Below, piece after piece: positions 18,046 through 29,110 of a stretch of 64,000 nt of DNA (position 1 is its first letter; every line of letters begins with the position of its first letter). The position numbers and the translations under genes are program-made. The stretch is taken from contig NZ_JAGGPK010000003.1 in NCBI RefSeq assembly GCF_018613855.1, positions 174,759 through 238,758 on the forward strand, given 5' to 3'. The notes under the pieces were generated by a model. That model did not search any database, was not told where the DNA came from, and saw only the letters and a list, made by a program, of their open reading frames with translations. Source of the DNA: Arthrobacter sp. ISL-30. Its GTDB lineage: Bacteria > Actinomycetota > Actinomycetes > Actinomycetales > Micrococcaceae.

Positions 18046-18902
18046 TGACTGAACAGATTCCCAGCAAGTCCGCTGCTGCCATCGACCGTGCCAAGGCGGA
18101 AGGCCGCGCCGCCCTCATCGGTTACCTTCCCGCAGGGTACCCGGACGTCCAGGCGACCATCGACGCCGGTATTGCCATGGCACGCAACGGCGCGGACCTC
18201 ATCGAGATCGGCATTCCCTACTCGGACCCGGTCATGGATGGCCCTGTCATCCAGGCCGCCACCACAGAGGCCATCGCCAAGGGCTTTCACGTAGCCAGCG
18301 TGTTCGACGTCGTTGCCGGCATCACCGCCGCCACCGACGCCGCCGTGCTGGTTATGACCTACTGGAACCCCGTCATGCGGATGGGGGTGGACGAATTCTC
18401 GCGCAGGCTGGCAGAAGCCGGGGGAGCGGGCCTTATCACCCCCGACCTGATCCCCGACGAAGCCTCGGAGTGGTTTGAAGCCTCGGACAAGTACGGACTG
18501 GACCGGGTCTTCCTGGTGGCCCCGTCGTCGAGCCCGGAGCGGCTAGCCATGACGGTTGCCGCCAGCCGCGGCTTTGTCTACGCGGTTTCCATCATGGGCG
18601 TCACCGGTGCACGCCAGGCAGTCAGCAGCAGCGCCGAAAAGCTCGTGGCCGATGCCCACGCCGCCGGTGCCGAGCGGGTCTGCGTGGGTCTCGGCGTCTC
18701 GAACGCCAGCCACGTACGCGAAATCGCGGCCTACGCCGACGGGGTCATCGTCGGTACGGCCCTCGTTGCCGCGATTCGCGACGGCGGCGTCGAGGCGGTC
18801 GGCCAGCTCACCAGGGACCTCAGTTCCGGCCTGAGCCGCGCAGAATTGAGCGGATCCGGGGTCGCCGCGTCAACGGTCCCCGCCGAAAAGGAAGAATTCT
18901 AG
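18045..18902 (+). CDS. trpA: tryptophan synthase alpha chain
   Basis: Splits indole-3-glycerol phosphate into indole and glyceraldehyde 3-phosphate and passes indole to TrpB. The 285-aa TIM barrel has LIGYLPAGYPD, the catalytic Glu in DLIEIGIPYSDPVMDG, LVAPSSSPERL, VSIMGVTGAR and VGLGVSNASHV. It is translationally coupled to trpB (TGATG) and followed after 3 bp by lgt. Confidence 0.96.
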   Translation: MTEQIPSKSAAAIDRAKAEGRAALIGYLPAGYPDVQATIDAGIAMARNGADLIEIGIPYSDPVMDGPVIQAATTEAIAKGFHVASVFDVVAGITAATDAAVLVMTYWNPVMRMGVDEFSRRLAEAGGAGLITPDLIPDEASEWFEASDKYGLDRVFLVAPSSSPERLAMTVAASRGFVYAVSIMGVTGARQAVSSSAEKLVADAHAAGAERVCVGLGVSNASHVREIAAYADGVIVGTALVAAIRDGGVEAVGQLTRDLSSGLSRAELSGSGVAASTVPAEKEEF

Positions 18903-18905
18903 CCA

Positions 18906-20207
18906 ATGCAGACGATCCTCCACGCCGCAGCCCTTGCTCCGCTGAGCATCCCGAGTCCCTCCTGGTCCGGATTCGATATTCCGCTGCCGTGGGGGACACT
19001 GCGCATCCATGCGTACGCCCTGTGCATTCTCGCGGGCATCATCGTCGGACTCTGGCTGACGTCGGTCCGCTGGAAGCGCAGGGGCACTCCCGAAGGCAGC
19101 CTGTGGGATATCGCTATTTGGGCAATTCCATTCGGCATCATCGGCGGGCGCCTGTACCACGTGTTCTCGTCACCGGATCCCTACTTCGGACCCGGTTTCG
19201 ACGGCACCGGCGATTTGGGGCTCATTCCGCAGATCCAGCGGGGCGGCCTTGGCATCTGGGGCGCAGTTGTCCTTGGCGCCGTCGGTGCCTGGATCGGCTG
19301 TCGGCGGGCCGGCGTGAAGCTGACTGCCTTCCTTGACGCAGCGGCTCCCGGACTCCTGCTGGCGCAGGCGATCGGACGCTGGGGAAACTGGTTCAACCAG
19401 GAACTCTTCGGGGCTCCCACCACGCTTCCTTGGGGACTCCAGATCGATCCCTCCAACCCGAACTTCCCCGCCGGCACGCCCGCGGACACGCTGTTCCACC
19501 CGACGTTCCTCTACGAATCACTGTGGAACCTGGCCGGCGTCGCCCTCCTGCTGGTCCTTGACCGCCGGTTCAACTTCCGCCGGGGCCGGCTCTTCTGGCT
19601 CTACGCCATGTACTACACGCTGGGACGCGTCTGGATCGAAGCACTCCGGATCGACGACGCCGAACTCATCACGTTCTTCGGTGTCACCACCCGCCTCAAC
19701 GTGTGGACCAGCATTTTCGTCTTTGTCGCCGCCCTGGCCATGTTCAATGTGCTCGCCCGCCGTGGACGCCCGCAGCCGGATACGCCGTACCTTCCCGGGA
19801 AGGAACCTGCGCAGGCAGAAGGCGACGTTATATCCGGGGCCGAAGATGTCGAAGAGGACTCCAATGTTGAAGAGGACTTCGCGGAGGGGAAAACCACCGG
19901 CGACGACTCATCCAAGATGCCAACGTCCACTGCTGACCATGCTCCGAAACACCTGGGGGAGGGGACGGGCAGCGCGACAAGCAAGGTGACAATGGACACA
20001 GTCCGTGATTCGGACCCGGCTGTCTCGGATAGTGGTTCGCGTGGTAATCTCCCAGATAACCAAAGCGGTCCAGGTCACGTAACCGGCTCATCCGAAGCGG
20101 CCACGGAACCCGGTCACGGCAGCAAGCCTGATGCGGAATCCACGGCTGCCGGGACGTCCGGCAACAAAGCCCCTGGCACCGCGTCGGAAGCCGGCGGCAC
20201 CAAGTAA
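18906..20207 (+). CDS. lgt: prolipoprotein diacylglyceryl transferase
   Basis: Membrane enzyme that attaches diacylglycerol to the lipobox Cys of prelipoproteins. The 433-aa protein has about seven membrane helices in the first 280 residues. Diagnostic motifs are IRIHAYALCILAGI-like (RIHAYALCILAG), IIGGRLYHV and the signature AIGRWGNWFNQELFG. After about residue 290 a long hydrophilic tail of some 145 residues follows, rich in acidic residues, Ser, Thr and Gly, and probably cytoplasmic and disordered. Such tails are common in actinobacterial Lgt. It sits 3 bp behind trpA. Confidence 0.94.
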   Translation: MQTILHAAALAPLSIPSPSWSGFDIPLPWGTLRIHAYALCILAGIIVGLWLTSVRWKRRGTPEGSLWDIAIWAIPFGIIGGRLYHVFSSPDPYFGPGFDGTGDLGLIPQIQRGGLGIWGAVVLGAVGAWIGCRRAGVKLTAFLDAAAPGLLLAQAIGRWGNWFNQELFGAPTTLPWGLQIDPSNPNFPAGTPADTLFHPTFLYESLWNLAGVALLLVLDRRFNFRRGRLFWLYAMYYTLGRVWIEALRIDDAELITFFGVTTRLNVWTSIFVFVAALAMFNVLARRGRPQPDTPYLPGKEPAQAEGDVISGAEDVEEDSNVEEDFAEGKTTGDDSSKMPTSTADHAPKHLGEGTGSATSKVTMDTVRDSDPAVSDSGSRGNLPDNQSGPGHVTGSSEAATEPGHGSKPDAESTAAGTSGNKAPGTASEAGGTK

Positions 20208-20364
20208 CCGGCCCCGGCAAGAGGGCACCAGAGTTACCGCTCGGAAGGCCCGCCTCCACAGCGTCGTGGCAACCGGGCAGCCCCGGACGGAGCACACAGC
20301 TGCTCCCCGGTCAAGCCTGGGTCAGTGGCATGCGTAACTCTTCGTTCGTGCCTGCCTGCTGGCC

Positions 20365-20370
20365 TACAAT
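20365..20370 (+). promoter_or_regulatory. possible -10 box upstream of gltB
   Basis: TACAAT lies 100 bp before the gltB start in the 262-bp gap after lgt. No good -35 box is seen at the expected distance. Otherwise the gap shows only the strong ribosome-binding site AGGAGGAAGG. Confidence 0.3.
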
Positions 20371-20469
20371 TTCCAAGTACTAGCGCTTTGTTATGCCCAT
20401 CACACGGCAGGCAAGGTGGGGCCAACGTTGTCCCTTCCATACGCACGATCAGGAGGAAGGACGTCTCCA

Positions 20470-23400
20470 ATGACCCAAACTCTTCAAGGCTCCAGCTGGT
20501 CCGAAACGAACCAGCCCGAGGGTGCCCTGTCGCCGTTCAAGCGTTTCGCTGCGCTCCCGGAGGCCCGTGGGCTGTACAACCCCGAGAAGGAGAAGGACGC
20601 CTGCGGCCTGGCCATCATCGCCACCCTCCGCGGCGAGCCCGGGTACGACATTGTGGACGCGGCACTCACCGCCCTCCGCAACCTTGAACACCGCGGTGCC
20701 GTGGGCGCCGATGAAGGCACCGGAGACGGCGCCGGCCTCCTCATGCAGGTCCCGGACGAGTTCTTCCGGGCAGTCACGGAGTTCGAGCTGCCGGCCCCCG
20801 GCCAGTACGTCGTTGGAACAGCCTTCCTGCCGGCCGAAGAACGCGAATCCTCAGCGGCGAAGGCCGGGATCGAAAGCCTGGCCGCCGATGAGGGACTGAC
20901 CGTCCTGGGCTGGCGCGAGGTTCCGGTGGTGGCTGACCTCGTTGGAGCTATGGCCCGCGCCTGCATGCCCTACTTCTCGCAGCCGTTCTTTGCCACCGTC
21001 AACGGTGAGACCCTGGACCGCAACGAGCTCGACTCCCGTGCCTGGCGGATCCGCAAGCGTGCCCAGAACAAGTACGGGGTCTACTTCCCGTCCCTGTCCT
21101 CGCGCACTATCGTCTACAAGGGCATGCTCACGACTGCCCAGCTGGAGCCGTTCTACCCGGATCTCTCGGACAAGCGGTTTAAGACCAAGCTGGCGATAGT
21201 CCACTCGCGCTTCTCCACGAACACCTTCCCGTCCTGGCCGCTGGCCCAGCCGTTCCGCACCATCGCCCACAACGGTGAAATTAACACCGTCAAGGGCAAC
21301 CGGAACTGGATGCGCGCCCGCCAGTCGCAGTTGGCCAACCCGCTGCTTGGCGACACTCCTGAAGAGCTGTACCCCATCTGCACCCCCGGTGCCTCCGACT
21401 CTGCTTCCTTCGATGAAGTTGCCGAGCTCCTTTGGCTCTCCGGCCGCCCCATCACGCACTCGATCATGATGATGATCCCGGAGGCCTGGGAAAACCATGC
21501 GACCATGGACCCCGCCCGCCGGGCGTTCTACGAGTACCACTCCATGCTTATGGAGCCCTGGGACGGTCCCGCAGCCGTTTCCTTCTCGGATGGCAACCTC
21601 GTCGGCGCAACGCTGGACCGCAACGGCCTGCGCCCGGGACGCTACTGGATCACTGAGGACGGCCTGATCGTCTTCGCCTCCGAGGTGGGCGTCATCGACG
21701 TCGAGCCCTCCAACGTGGTCAAGAAGGGCCGCGTCTCCCCGGGCAAGATGTTCCTCGTGGACACCGATGCCGGCCGCATCATTGACGACGCCGAGGTCAA
21801 GGCTGAGGTGGCCGCCGCCAACCCGTGGGCGGAGTGGGTCAAGGACAACCTGATCGACCTGAACGACCTCCCCGAGCGCGAGCACGTTGTGCACACCGCC
21901 GCCTCCGTGAACATCCGCCAGCGCACCTTCGGCTACACCACCGAGGAATTGAAGATCCTGCTCGGTCCCATGGCCCGCACCGGTGCCGAGCCCCTCGGCG
22001 CCATGGGTTCGGACACTCCCGTTGCCGTGCTCTCCAAGCGCCCGCGCCTCCTGTTCGACTACTTCGTGCAGTCGTTCGCGCAGGTGACCAATCCGCCGCT
22101 GGACGCTATCCGCGAAGAACTTGTCACCTCGCTCAAGTGCGCCATCGGCCCCAATGGCAACCTCTTGGACGCCAAGCAGGTCCGCCAGCCCCAGGTGTCG
22201 CTGCCGTTCCCGGTGATCAACAACGACCAGCTCGCCAAGATCGCCAACATTGAGAACGCCGACGGCGATAAAGTTGCCATGAAGGTCCGCGGCCTCTATC
22301 GTCCCGACGGCGGCGAAGCGGCACTGCGTGCACGCCTGACCGAAATCTGCGAGCAGGTTTCCGGTGCCATCAACCGCGGCGTGCAGTACATCGTCCTCTC
22401 GGACCGTGACTCGAACGCCCAGTGGGCCCCGATCCCGTCGCTCCTGCTGGTCAGCGCCGTACACCATCACCTTCTGCGCAGCGCCAACCGCACCAAGACC
22501 GCCCTCGTGGTCGAGGCCGGCGATGTCCGCGAGACGCACCACGTTGCCGTCCTGGTCGGCTTCGGCGCGTCCGCCGTCAACCCGTACCTGGCCATGGAGT
22601 CCGTGGAGCGGCTCATCGCTGCCGGGGACGTCACGGGCGTCACCCCTGAGGACGGCGTCTACAACCTGATCAAGGGCCTCGGCAAGGGCGTCCTGAAGAT
22701 CATGTCCAAGATGGGCATCTCCACCGTGGCCTCCTACTGCGGAGCCCAGACTTTTGAGGCACTGGGCCTGTCCCAGGAACTCGTGGACGAATTCTTCTCC
22801 GGCACGCACTCCCAGCTGGGCGGCGTCGGGCTGGACGTGATCGCGGCCGAAGTGAAGGCACGCCACGAAATGGCCTACCCGGAAGACGGCATCGAGCAGC
22901 CGCACCGCCCGCTGCTCGGCGGCGGCGAATACCAGTGGCGCCGCGACGGCGAGCCGCACCTGTTCAACCCGGAGACCGTGTTCCGGCTGCAGCACGCCAC
23001 CCGCGAACGCCGCTATGACATCTTCAAGTCCTACACCAGGGGCGTTGACGACCAGTCGCAGAACCTGATGACACTGCGCGGGCTCCTCAAGTTCAAGAGC
23101 GGCGTCCGCCCCGCCGTCCCCCTCGAGGAAGTCGAGCCGGTTTCCTCGATCGTAAAGCGCTTCTCCACCGGTGCCATGAGCTATGGCTCCATCTCCAAGG
23201 AAGCCCACGAAACCCTCGCCATCGCCATGAACCGGCTGGGCGCAAAGTCCAATACCGGTGAGGGCGGCGAGGACGTCGACCGCCTGCTCGATCCGGAGCG
23301 CCGCTCCGCCATCAAGCAGATCGCATCCGGCCGCTTCGGCGTGACCAGCCTCTACCTGAGCAACGCCGAGGACATCCAGATCAAGATGGCCCAGGGCGCC

Positions 23401-25086
23401 AAGCCCGGCGAGGGCGGCCAGCTGATGGCGCAGAAGGTCTACCCGTGGGTTGCCCGAACCCGCCACTCGACGCCCGGCGTCGGACTGATCTCCCCGCCGC
23501 CGCACCACGACATCTACTCGATCGAAGACCTCGCGCAGCTCATCTACGATGCCAAGCGCGCGAACCCCTCGGCACGAGTCCACGTGAAGCTGGTGTCCGA
23601 GGTCGGCATCGGCACCGTGGCGTCCGGCGTCACCAAGGCGAAGGCCGACGTCGTGCTGGTTTCCGGCCACGACGGCGGTACCGGCGCCTCGCCGCTCAAC
23701 TCGCTCAAGCACGCCGGTGTCCCATGGGAGCTCGGCCTTGCCGAGACCCAGCAGACCCTGATGCTCAACGGCCTGCGCGACCGCGTTGTGGTCCAGGTGG
23801 ACGGCCAGCTCAAGACCGGCCGCGACGTCGTTATTGCCGCCCTGCTTGGCGGCGAAGAGTACGGTTTCGCAACCGCGCCGCTGGTGGTTTCCGGCTGCAT
23901 CATGATGCGCGTCTGCCACCTCGACACCTGCCCCGTAGGTGTCGCCACGCAGAACCCCGAGCTTCGGTCCCGCTTCAACGGCAAGCCCGAATTCGTGGTC
24001 AACTTCTTCGAGTTCCTGGCGGAGGAAGTCCGCGAGATCCTCGCCGAACTTGGTTTCCGGAGCCTTGAAGAGGCAATCGGCCACGCCGAGGTGCTCGACA
24101 CCCGTGAAGCCATTGACCACTGGAAGGCAGAAGGACTGGACCTGGATCCGATCCTGCACGGCCTCGAGTTCGACGACGACGTGCCGCTGCGCAACCTGAC
24201 TGGCCAGAACCATGAGCTCGACAAGCACTTCGACCAGCGCCTGATCGGCATGGCTGCAGAGGCCCTGAGCGATCGTTCGCCAGTGAAGATCTCGGTGGAC
24301 GTCATCAACACGGACCGGTCCGTGGGCACCATGCTTGGCCACGTCGTCACCAAGACCTTCGGCACCGACGTGCTGGCCACCGACACTATCGACATCACCC
24401 TCAGGGGCACCGCCGGCCAGTCCCTCGGCGCTTTCCTGCCTGCAGGCATCACCCTGCGCATGTACGGCGACTCCAACGACTACGTCGGCAAGGGCCTTTC
24501 GGGTGGCCGGATCATCGTCCGCCCGGATCGCACCAACCTGTTCCAGGCCGAACGCAACGTGATTGCCGGCAACGTGATCGGCTACGGCGCCACGAGTGGC
24601 GAGATGTTCCTGCGCGGCCAGGTGGGCGAACGGTTCCTCGTGCGCAACTCCGGTGCCACCGCCGTCGTCGAAGGCATTGGCGACCACGGTTGCGAGTACA
24701 TGACCGGCGGCCAGACGCTCATCATCGGACGCACGGGTCGCAACTTTGGTGCCGGCATGTCCGGTGGAACCGCGTATGTGCTGGACCTCCAGCCGGAACG
24801 CGTCAACAAGGAAGCCCTCGAATCGGGCGAGCTCCAGCTCCTGGAGCTTGACGCGGAAGACCGCGACATCGTGCACGGCCTGCTCGTCAAGCATGTCGAG
24901 GAAACCGAATCCGTCCTTGCCGGCCGTCTGCTCGAGAACTTCGATGACACCGCGGCCCGCTTTACCAAGGTGCTGCCGCGCGATTACGCGGCCGTACTGC
25001 AAACCCGTCTCGACGCCATCGAAGAGGGCCTTGACCCTGATGGTGAAGAAGTATGGTCCCGAATCCTGGAGGTAACCGGTGGCTGA
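20470..25086 (+). CDS. gltB: glutamate synthase large subunit
   Basis: NADPH-dependent glutamate synthase (GOGAT): glutamine plus 2-oxoglutarate to two glutamates, for ammonia assimilation. The ATG at 20470 is chosen because AGGAGGAAGG lies at the right distance; it gives 1538 aa. The N-terminal glutaminase domain starts at Cys45 in [10 protein letters not shown], so about 44 residues are removed on maturation. The FMN/synthase domain follows with [12 protein letters not shown] and [17 protein letters not shown], and the 3Fe-4S cysteines are in [15 protein letters not shown]. The C-terminal beta-helix domain is complete. It overlaps gltD by eight bases. Confidence 0.97.
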   Translation: MTQTLQGSSWSETNQPEGALSPFKRFAALPEARGLYNPEKEKDACGLAIIATLRGEPGYDIVDAALTALRNLEHRGAVGADEGTGDGAGLLMQVPDEFFRAVTEFELPAPGQYVVGTAFLPAEERESSAAKAGIESLAADEGLTVLGWREVPVVADLVGAMARACMPYFSQPFFATVNGETLDRNELDSRAWRIRKRAQNKYGVYFPSLSSRTIVYKGMLTTAQLEPFYPDLSDKRFKTKLAIVHSRFSTNTFPSWPLAQPFRTIAHNGEINTVKGNRNWMRARQSQLANPLLGDTPEELYPICTPGASDSASFDEVAELLWLSGRPITHSIMMMIPEAWENHATMDPARRAFYEYHSMLMEPWDGPAAVSFSDGNLVGATLDRNGLRPGRYWITEDGLIVFASEVGVIDVEPSNVVKKGRVSPGKMFLVDTDAGRIIDDAEVKAEVAAANPWAEWVKDNLIDLNDLPEREHVVHTAASVNIRQRTFGYTTEELKILLGPMARTGAEPLGAMGSDTPVAVLSKRPRLLFDYFVQSFAQVTNPPLDAIREELVTSLKCAIGPNGNLLDAKQVRQPQVSLPFPVINNDQLAKIANIENADGDKVAMKVRGLYRPDGGEAALRARLTEICEQVSGAINRGVQYIVLSDRDSNAQWAPIPSLLLVSAVHHHLLRSANRTKTALVVEAGDVRETHHVAVLVGFGASAVNPYLAMESVERLIAAGDVTGVTPEDGVYNLIKGLGKGVLKIMSKMGISTVASYCGAQTFEALGLSQELVDEFFSGTHSQLGGVGLDVIAAEVKARHEMAYPEDGIEQPHRPLLGGGEYQWRRDGEPHLFNPETVFRLQHATRERRYDIFKSYTRGVDDQSQNLMTLRGLLKFKSGVRPAVPLEEVEPVSSIVKRFSTGAMSYGSISKEAHETLAIAMNRLGAKSNTGEGGEDVDRLLDPERRSAIKQIASGRFGVTSLYLSNAEDIQIKMAQGAKPGEGGQLMAQKVYPWVARTRHSTPGVGLISPPPHHDIYSIEDLAQLIYDAKRANPSARVHVKLVSEVGIGTVASGVTKAKADVVLVSGHDGGTGASPLNSLKHAGVPWELGLAETQQTLMLNGLRDRVVVQVDGQLKTGRDVVIAALLGGEEYGFATAPLVVSGCIMMRVCHLDTCPVGVATQNPELRSRFNGKPEFVVNFFEFLAEEVREILAELGFRSLEEAIGHAEVLDTREAIDHWKAEGLDLDPILHGLEFDDDVPLRNLTGQNHELDKHFDQRLIGMAAEALSDRSPVKISVDVINTDRSVGTMLGHVVTKTFGTDVLATDTIDITLRGTAGQSLGAFLPAGITLRMYGDSNDYVGKGLSGGRIIVRPDRTNLFQAERNVIAGNVIGYGATSGEMFLRGQVGERFLVRNSGATAVVEGIGDHGCEYMTGGQTLIIGRTGRNFGAGMSGGTAYVLDLQPERVNKEALESGELQLLELDAEDRDIVHGLLVKHVEETESVLAGRLLENFDDTAARFTKVLPRDYAAVLQTRLDAIEEGLDPDGEEVWSRILEVTGG

Positions 25087-26536
25087 CCCACGCGGCTTTC
25101 TGAAAGTACGGCAGCGCGAGACGCAGCCACGCCGCCCCGTTCCGGTCCGCATCATGGACTGGAAGGAAGTCTACGAGGCACAGGAAAAAGGTGTCCTGAA
25201 GAGCCAGGCTGGCCGCTGCATGGACTGCGGTGTTCCGTTCTGCCATCAGGGCTGCCCCCTGGGCAACCTCATTCCCGAGTGGAACGACCTCATCTGGCGG
25301 GACAAGGGTGAAGAAGCCATCGAGCGGCTTCACGCCACCAACAATTTCCCCGAGTGGACGGGTCGCCTTTGCCCGGCACCCTGCGAGGCATCCTGCGTGC
25401 TGGGGATCAACCAGCCCGCCGTGACCATCAAGCAGGTCGAGGTCTCCATCATCGACAACGCTTTCGATAACGGCTGGGTGCACCCCCTGCCTCCGGCCCG
25501 CCTCACCGGCAAGACGGTCGCCGTCGTCGGTTCGGGTCCTGCCGGCCTCGCCGCGGCACAGCAGCTCACCCGGGTCGGCCACACCGTGGCCGTTTACGAG
25601 CGCGATGACAAGATCGGCGGCCTCCTGCGTTACGGCATCCCCGACTTTAAGATGGAGAAGGAACAGGTCGACCGCCGCCTCGAGCAGATGAAAGCCGAGG
25701 GCACCCGCTTCCGGACCGGCGTCGCCGTTGGAACCGACGTGACCTGGGAGCAGCTGCGCCGCCGGTACGACGCCGTCGTGATCGCCACCGGCGCCACCGT
25801 TCCGCGCGACCTTCCCATCCCCGGCCGGGACCTTGAGGGCATCCACTTCGCGATGGACTACCTGGTCCCTGCCAACCGCGTGGTGGCCGGCGAGACCGTG
25901 GAGAACCAGATCGACGCACGAGGCAAGCATGTTGTGATCCTCGGCGGCGGTGACACCGGTGCCGACTGCCTCGGCACCGCGCACCGCCACCAGGCCGCCT
26001 CGGTGACCACACTCGCCATCGGCAAGCAGCCGCCGGTCGAGCGTGCGGCACACCAGCCCTGGCCGACGTTCCCGACCCTGTTCGAGGTTGCCAGCGCCCA
26101 TGAAGAGGGCGGCGAACGTACCTACCTTGCCTCCACCGTTGAATTTGTCGGAGAAAACGGCAAGCTCACCGGCGTCAAGGTGGCGGAGACCGAATTCGTC
26201 GACGGCAAGCGCCTCCCGAAGGCGGGCACTGAGCGGGTCATTCCCGCCGACCTCGTGTTCCTTTCGTTGGGCTTCACGGGCGCCGAGCCGGCCGGAATCA
26301 CGGAGCAGGTCAACGCTGAGTTCGACGCTCGCGGCAATGTTGCGCGCGACGGCTACTACATGACCAACACTGAAGGCGTGTTCGTCGCCGGTGACGCCGG
26401 CCGCGGTCAGTCGCTGATCGTGTGGGCCATCGCCGAGGGGCGTGCCGCCGCTGCCGCCGTAGACAAGTTCCTTATGGGCAACACCATCCTCCCGGCACCG
26501 GTGGCTCCCACCGACCGTGCAATTTCCGTGCTTTAG
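25079..26536 (+). CDS. gltD: glutamate synthase small subunit
   Basis: Passes electrons from NADPH to GltB. The 485-aa protein starts with GTG inside the end of gltB. Cysteines for the 4Fe-4S clusters are in [17 protein letters not shown] and [10 protein letters not shown]. Two Rossmann nucleotide-binding motifs follow: [14 protein letters not shown] (FAD, about residue 145) and [13 protein letters not shown] (NADPH, about 285). A final FAD motif is [18 protein letters not shown]. Confidence 0.96.
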   Translation: MADPRGFLKVRQRETQPRRPVPVRIMDWKEVYEAQEKGVLKSQAGRCMDCGVPFCHQGCPLGNLIPEWNDLIWRDKGEEAIERLHATNNFPEWTGRLCPAPCEASCVLGINQPAVTIKQVEVSIIDNAFDNGWVHPLPPARLTGKTVAVVGSGPAGLAAAQQLTRVGHTVAVYERDDKIGGLLRYGIPDFKMEKEQVDRRLEQMKAEGTRFRTGVAVGTDVTWEQLRRRYDAVVIATGATVPRDLPIPGRDLEGIHFAMDYLVPANRVVAGETVENQIDARGKHVVILGGGDTGADCLGTAHRHQAASVTTLAIGKQPPVERAAHQPWPTFPTLFEVASAHEEGGERTYLASTVEFVGENGKLTGVKVAETEFVDGKRLPKAGTERVIPADLVFLSLGFTGAEPAGITEQVNAEFDARGNVARDGYYMTNTEGVFVAGDAGRGQSLIVWAIAEGRAAAAAVDKFLMGNTILPAPVAPTDRAISVL

Positions 26537-26542
26537 TTACGT

Positions 26543-26568
26543 GCGCTTAGTTCTCCGGGCGCTTTTTT
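26543..26568 (+). terminator. weak terminator-like hairpin after gltD
   Basis: A short GCGC/GCGC stem (26543-26546 with 26559-26562) is followed directly by six T. The stem is only 4 bp, so the call is tentative. Confidence 0.4.
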
Positions 26569-26631
26569 AGGGCCCACGGAAGTTCACCTCCAAGTCAACT
26601 CAATCCAGCATCAGACCAATAGGGTAGGTAT

Positions 26632-28122
26632 ATGAGACGCGCGAAAATCGTGGCAACGTTCGGACCGGCTATCTCCAGCTTCGAGAAGACCCTCGCGGTG
26701 CTCGAAGCCGGCGTCGACGTTGCACGCATGAACATGAGCCACGGCGACTACTCGGTGCATGACAACACCTACGAGAACGTCCGCAAGGCTTCCGCCCAGC
26801 TGGCCAAGCCGGTCGCCATCATGGCCGACCTGCAGGGCCCGAAGATCCGCCTGGGCCGCTTCGTGGACGGCCCCCACGCGCTGGAGGTCGGTGACCGCTT
26901 CACGATCACCACCGAGGACGTCCCTGGAACCAAGGACATCTGCTCAACCACGCTGAAGAGCCTCACGGAAGACGTCAACGTGGGGGACAGCCTCCTCATC
27001 GACGACGGTAAGGTCGCCCTGCGTGCCCTCGAGGTTGATGATGTCAAGGTAGTCGCCGAAGTCACTGTGGGCGGCATGGTGTCCAACAATAAGGGCATCA
27101 ACCTGCCTGGCGTCGCGGTCAACGTCCCCGCCCTGAGCGAGAAGGACGAGGACGACCTTCGCTGGGCCATCCAGCGCGGCGTCGACCTCGTTGCCTTGTC
27201 CTTCGTCCGGGACGCTGCCGACATCAAGCGCGTGCACGAGATCATGGATGAAGAAGGCCGCCGCGTACCGGTAATCGCCAAGATCGAAAAGCCGCAGGCC
27301 GTGGACCAGCTCCACGAAATCATCGACGCCTTCGACGCGATCATGGTGGCCCGTGGTGACCTCGGCGTCGAGCTTCCGCTCGAGGAAGTGCCGATCGTGC
27401 AGAAGCGCGCCATCGAGCTGGCTCGCCGCTGGGCCAAGCCGGTTATCGTCGCAACCCAGGTGCTCGAGTCGATGATCGACAACCCCCGCCCGACCCGTGC
27501 AGAGGCTTCAGACTGCGCCAACGCCGTGCTCGACGGCGCGGACGCCGTCATGCTGTCCGGTGAGACCAGCGTGGGCAAGTACCCGATCGAAACCGTGAAG
27601 ACGATGGCCCGCATCATCGAATCCACTGAAGAGCACGGACTGGAGCGCGTACCGCCGCTCGGAACCAAGCCGAAGACGCGTGGTGGCGCCATCACCCGTG
27701 CCGCCGTCGAAATCGCCGACCAGCTTGAGGCAAAGTACATCTGTACGTTCACGCAGTCCGGTGACTCCGCTCGCCGTCTGTCGCGTCTCCGCCCGATTAA
27801 GCCGGTCTTCGCGTTCACTCCGCTGGAGCACGTCTGGAACCAGCTGGCGCTGACCTGGGGTATCCGTCCCGTGCTGGTTCCCACCGTGGGCCACACCGAT
27901 GAGATGACCGCCCAGGTTGACCGCAGCCTCCTGGACATGAAGATCGTCGAGGACGGTGACCTGGTGGTCATCGCCGCCGGTTCGCCTCCCGGACAGGCCG
28001 GCTCCACTAACTCGCTCAAGGTGCACAGGGTGGGCGACCTCGCCGACACCTCACGTATTGGTGAGGAAGGCGTCCGCAAGGAGAAGGTTGGCCCCTGGCC
28101 GGAAAGGAAGAAGAAGGCCTAG
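26632..28122 (+). CDS. pyk: pyruvate kinase
   Basis: Last step of glycolysis, phosphoenolpyruvate plus ADP to pyruvate plus ATP. The 496-aa length is normal. It begins MRRAKIVATFGPA. Active-site motifs are GVDVARMNMSHG (Arg for PEP), MADLQGPKIRLG, VIAKIEKPQAVD (catalytic Lys and metal Glu) and MVARGDLGVELP. A C-terminal allosteric domain is present. Transcription ends at a strong shared hairpin 25 bp after the stop. Confidence 0.97.
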   Translation: MRRAKIVATFGPAISSFEKTLAVLEAGVDVARMNMSHGDYSVHDNTYENVRKASAQLAKPVAIMADLQGPKIRLGRFVDGPHALEVGDRFTITTEDVPGTKDICSTTLKSLTEDVNVGDSLLIDDGKVALRALEVDDVKVVAEVTVGGMVSNNKGINLPGVAVNVPALSEKDEDDLRWAIQRGVDLVALSFVRDAADIKRVHEIMDEEGRRVPVIAKIEKPQAVDQLHEIIDAFDAIMVARGDLGVELPLEEVPIVQKRAIELARRWAKPVIVATQVLESMIDNPRPTRAEASDCANAVLDGADAVMLSGETSVGKYPIETVKTMARIIESTEEHGLERVPPLGTKPKTRGGAITRAAVEIADQLEAKYICTFTQSGDSARRLSRLRPIKPVFAFTPLEHVWNQLALTWGIRPVLVPTVGHTDEMTAQVDRSLLDMKIVEDGDLVVIAAGSPPGQAGSTNSLKVHRVGDLADTSRIGEEGVRKEKVGPWPERKKKA

Positions 28123-28146
28123 GCCTGATCTTCCCGGAAGCTGACT

Positions 28147-28196
28147 AGAGACACAAGGAAGGGCCCCGCCGCGACGGTGCCCTTCCTTGTGTCTCT
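28147..28196. terminator. bidirectional terminator between pyk and the ANTAR regulator
   Basis: An 18-bp perfect stem joins AGAGACACAAGGAAGGGC (28147-28164) and GCCCTTCCTTGTGTCTCT (28179-28196), between two convergent genes. T-rich sequence follows on the plus side. Confidence 0.9.
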
Positions 28197-28229
28197 TTGT
28201 GTCTCTGTGCTTCGCGGGAGTGCCGGGAG

Positions 28230-28835
28230 CTAGTTGACCTGGTTGATGATGGTTTCGGCGACTTCGCGCATGCTCAGGCGGCGGTCCATCGAGGTCTTCT
28301 GGATCCACCGGAACGCTTCCGGCTCCGTCAGTCCCATCTTGGTGGTCAGCAGGCTCTTGGCACGCTCCACGAGCTTGCGGGTGGCGAACTGTTCCTGAAG
28401 GTCGGAAACCTCGTTTTCGAGGGCCTTAATTTCCTCATGGCGGGACAGCGCGATCTCAATGGCCGGGATAAGGTCCGCAGGCGTGAAGGGCTTGACCACG
28501 TAGGCCATGGCGCCGGCGTCGCGCGCCCGCTCCACAAGCTCCTTCTGGCTGAACGCAGTTAGCAGGACCACGGGCGCGATGCGGGCCTTCACGATCTTCT
28601 CAGCTGCCGAGATGCCGTCCATGACGGGCATCTTCACATCCATGAGGACGAGATCGGGCTTGAGCTCCTCTGCCAGCTGAACGGCCTTCTCGCCATTGTC
28701 TGCCTCGCCGACGACGTCAAAGCCTTCGCCCTTGAGAATTTCGATGATATCCAGGCGGATAAGGGTTTCGTCCTCGGCTACGACGACGCGGCGAGCCGGC
28801 TGGGAATTGGACTTGGACTCCGTCTGTTCTGACAC
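28230..28835 (-). CDS. ANTAR-domain response regulator (PdtaR-like)
   Basis: A 201-aa two-component regulator that likely acts on RNA. The N-terminal receiver domain has VVVAEDETLIR, the phospho-acceptor Asp in DLVLMDVKMPVMDG, the conserved Thr in LLTAFSQ and the Lys in YVVKPFTP. The C-terminal ANTAR domain, an RNA-binding antiterminator fold, includes ARKLVERAKSLL-like (TRKLVERAKSLL), MGLTEPEAFRWIQKTSMD and RRLSMREVAETII. It starts at GTG after AAGGAGATCCC. The mycobacterial relative PdtaR works with the kinase PdtaS; no kinase gene is nearby. Confidence 0.92.
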   Translation of the reverse strand: MSEQTESKSNSQPARRVVVAEDETLIRLDIIEILKGEGFDVVGEADNGEKAVQLAEELKPDLVLMDVKMPVMDGISAAEKIVKARIAPVVLLTAFSQKELVERARDAGAMAYVVKPFTPADLIPAIEIALSRHEEIKALENEVSDLQEQFATRKLVERAKSLLTTKMGLTEPEAFRWIQKTSMDRRLSMREVAETIINQVN

Positions 28836-29028
28836 GGGATCTCCTTGAAAAGGTACGGCGGATTCAGGACCATCTTAGTTGCGCCTGCGGCCGTCAACGT
28901 TTTATTGCACGGGTTGCGCGCGTTTCTGAAAATCAGCCTATCTGCATGTAGAGTAGATTCGCGTGCTGGGAAGCATCGCGTTGCTCACAGCGACTTCGTT
29001 GCTGCGGTCACGTTCTTCCTTAGTGCAG

Positions 29029-29110
29029 GCCCGAGTGGCGGAATTGGCAGACGCGCCGCACTCAAAATGCGGTATCGAAAGGTGTGTGGGTTCGAGTCCC
29101 ACCTCGGGCA
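29029..29110 (+). tRNA. tRNA-Leu (CAA)
   Basis: The 82-nt gene has acceptor arms GCCCGAG/CTCGGGC, a class II variable arm, T arm GGGTTCGAGTCCC and anticodon loop CTCAAAA, giving CAA (reads UUG). The discriminator is A. It is the last feature before the disrupted region, and tRNA-Leu 3' ends are frequent integration sites. Confidence 0.96.

Noticed and set aside
20851..25155. 1434-codon open frame antisense to gltB
   Set aside because: It mirrors the codon pattern of gltB, has no domain I recognise and no ribosome-binding site; high-GC genes often leave such long antisense frames.
29088..29110. Second copy of the tRNA-Leu 3' end as an attR site
   Set aside because: Read by eye, I found no other copy of GGTTCGAGTCCCACCTCGGG in the window; it may lie outside.
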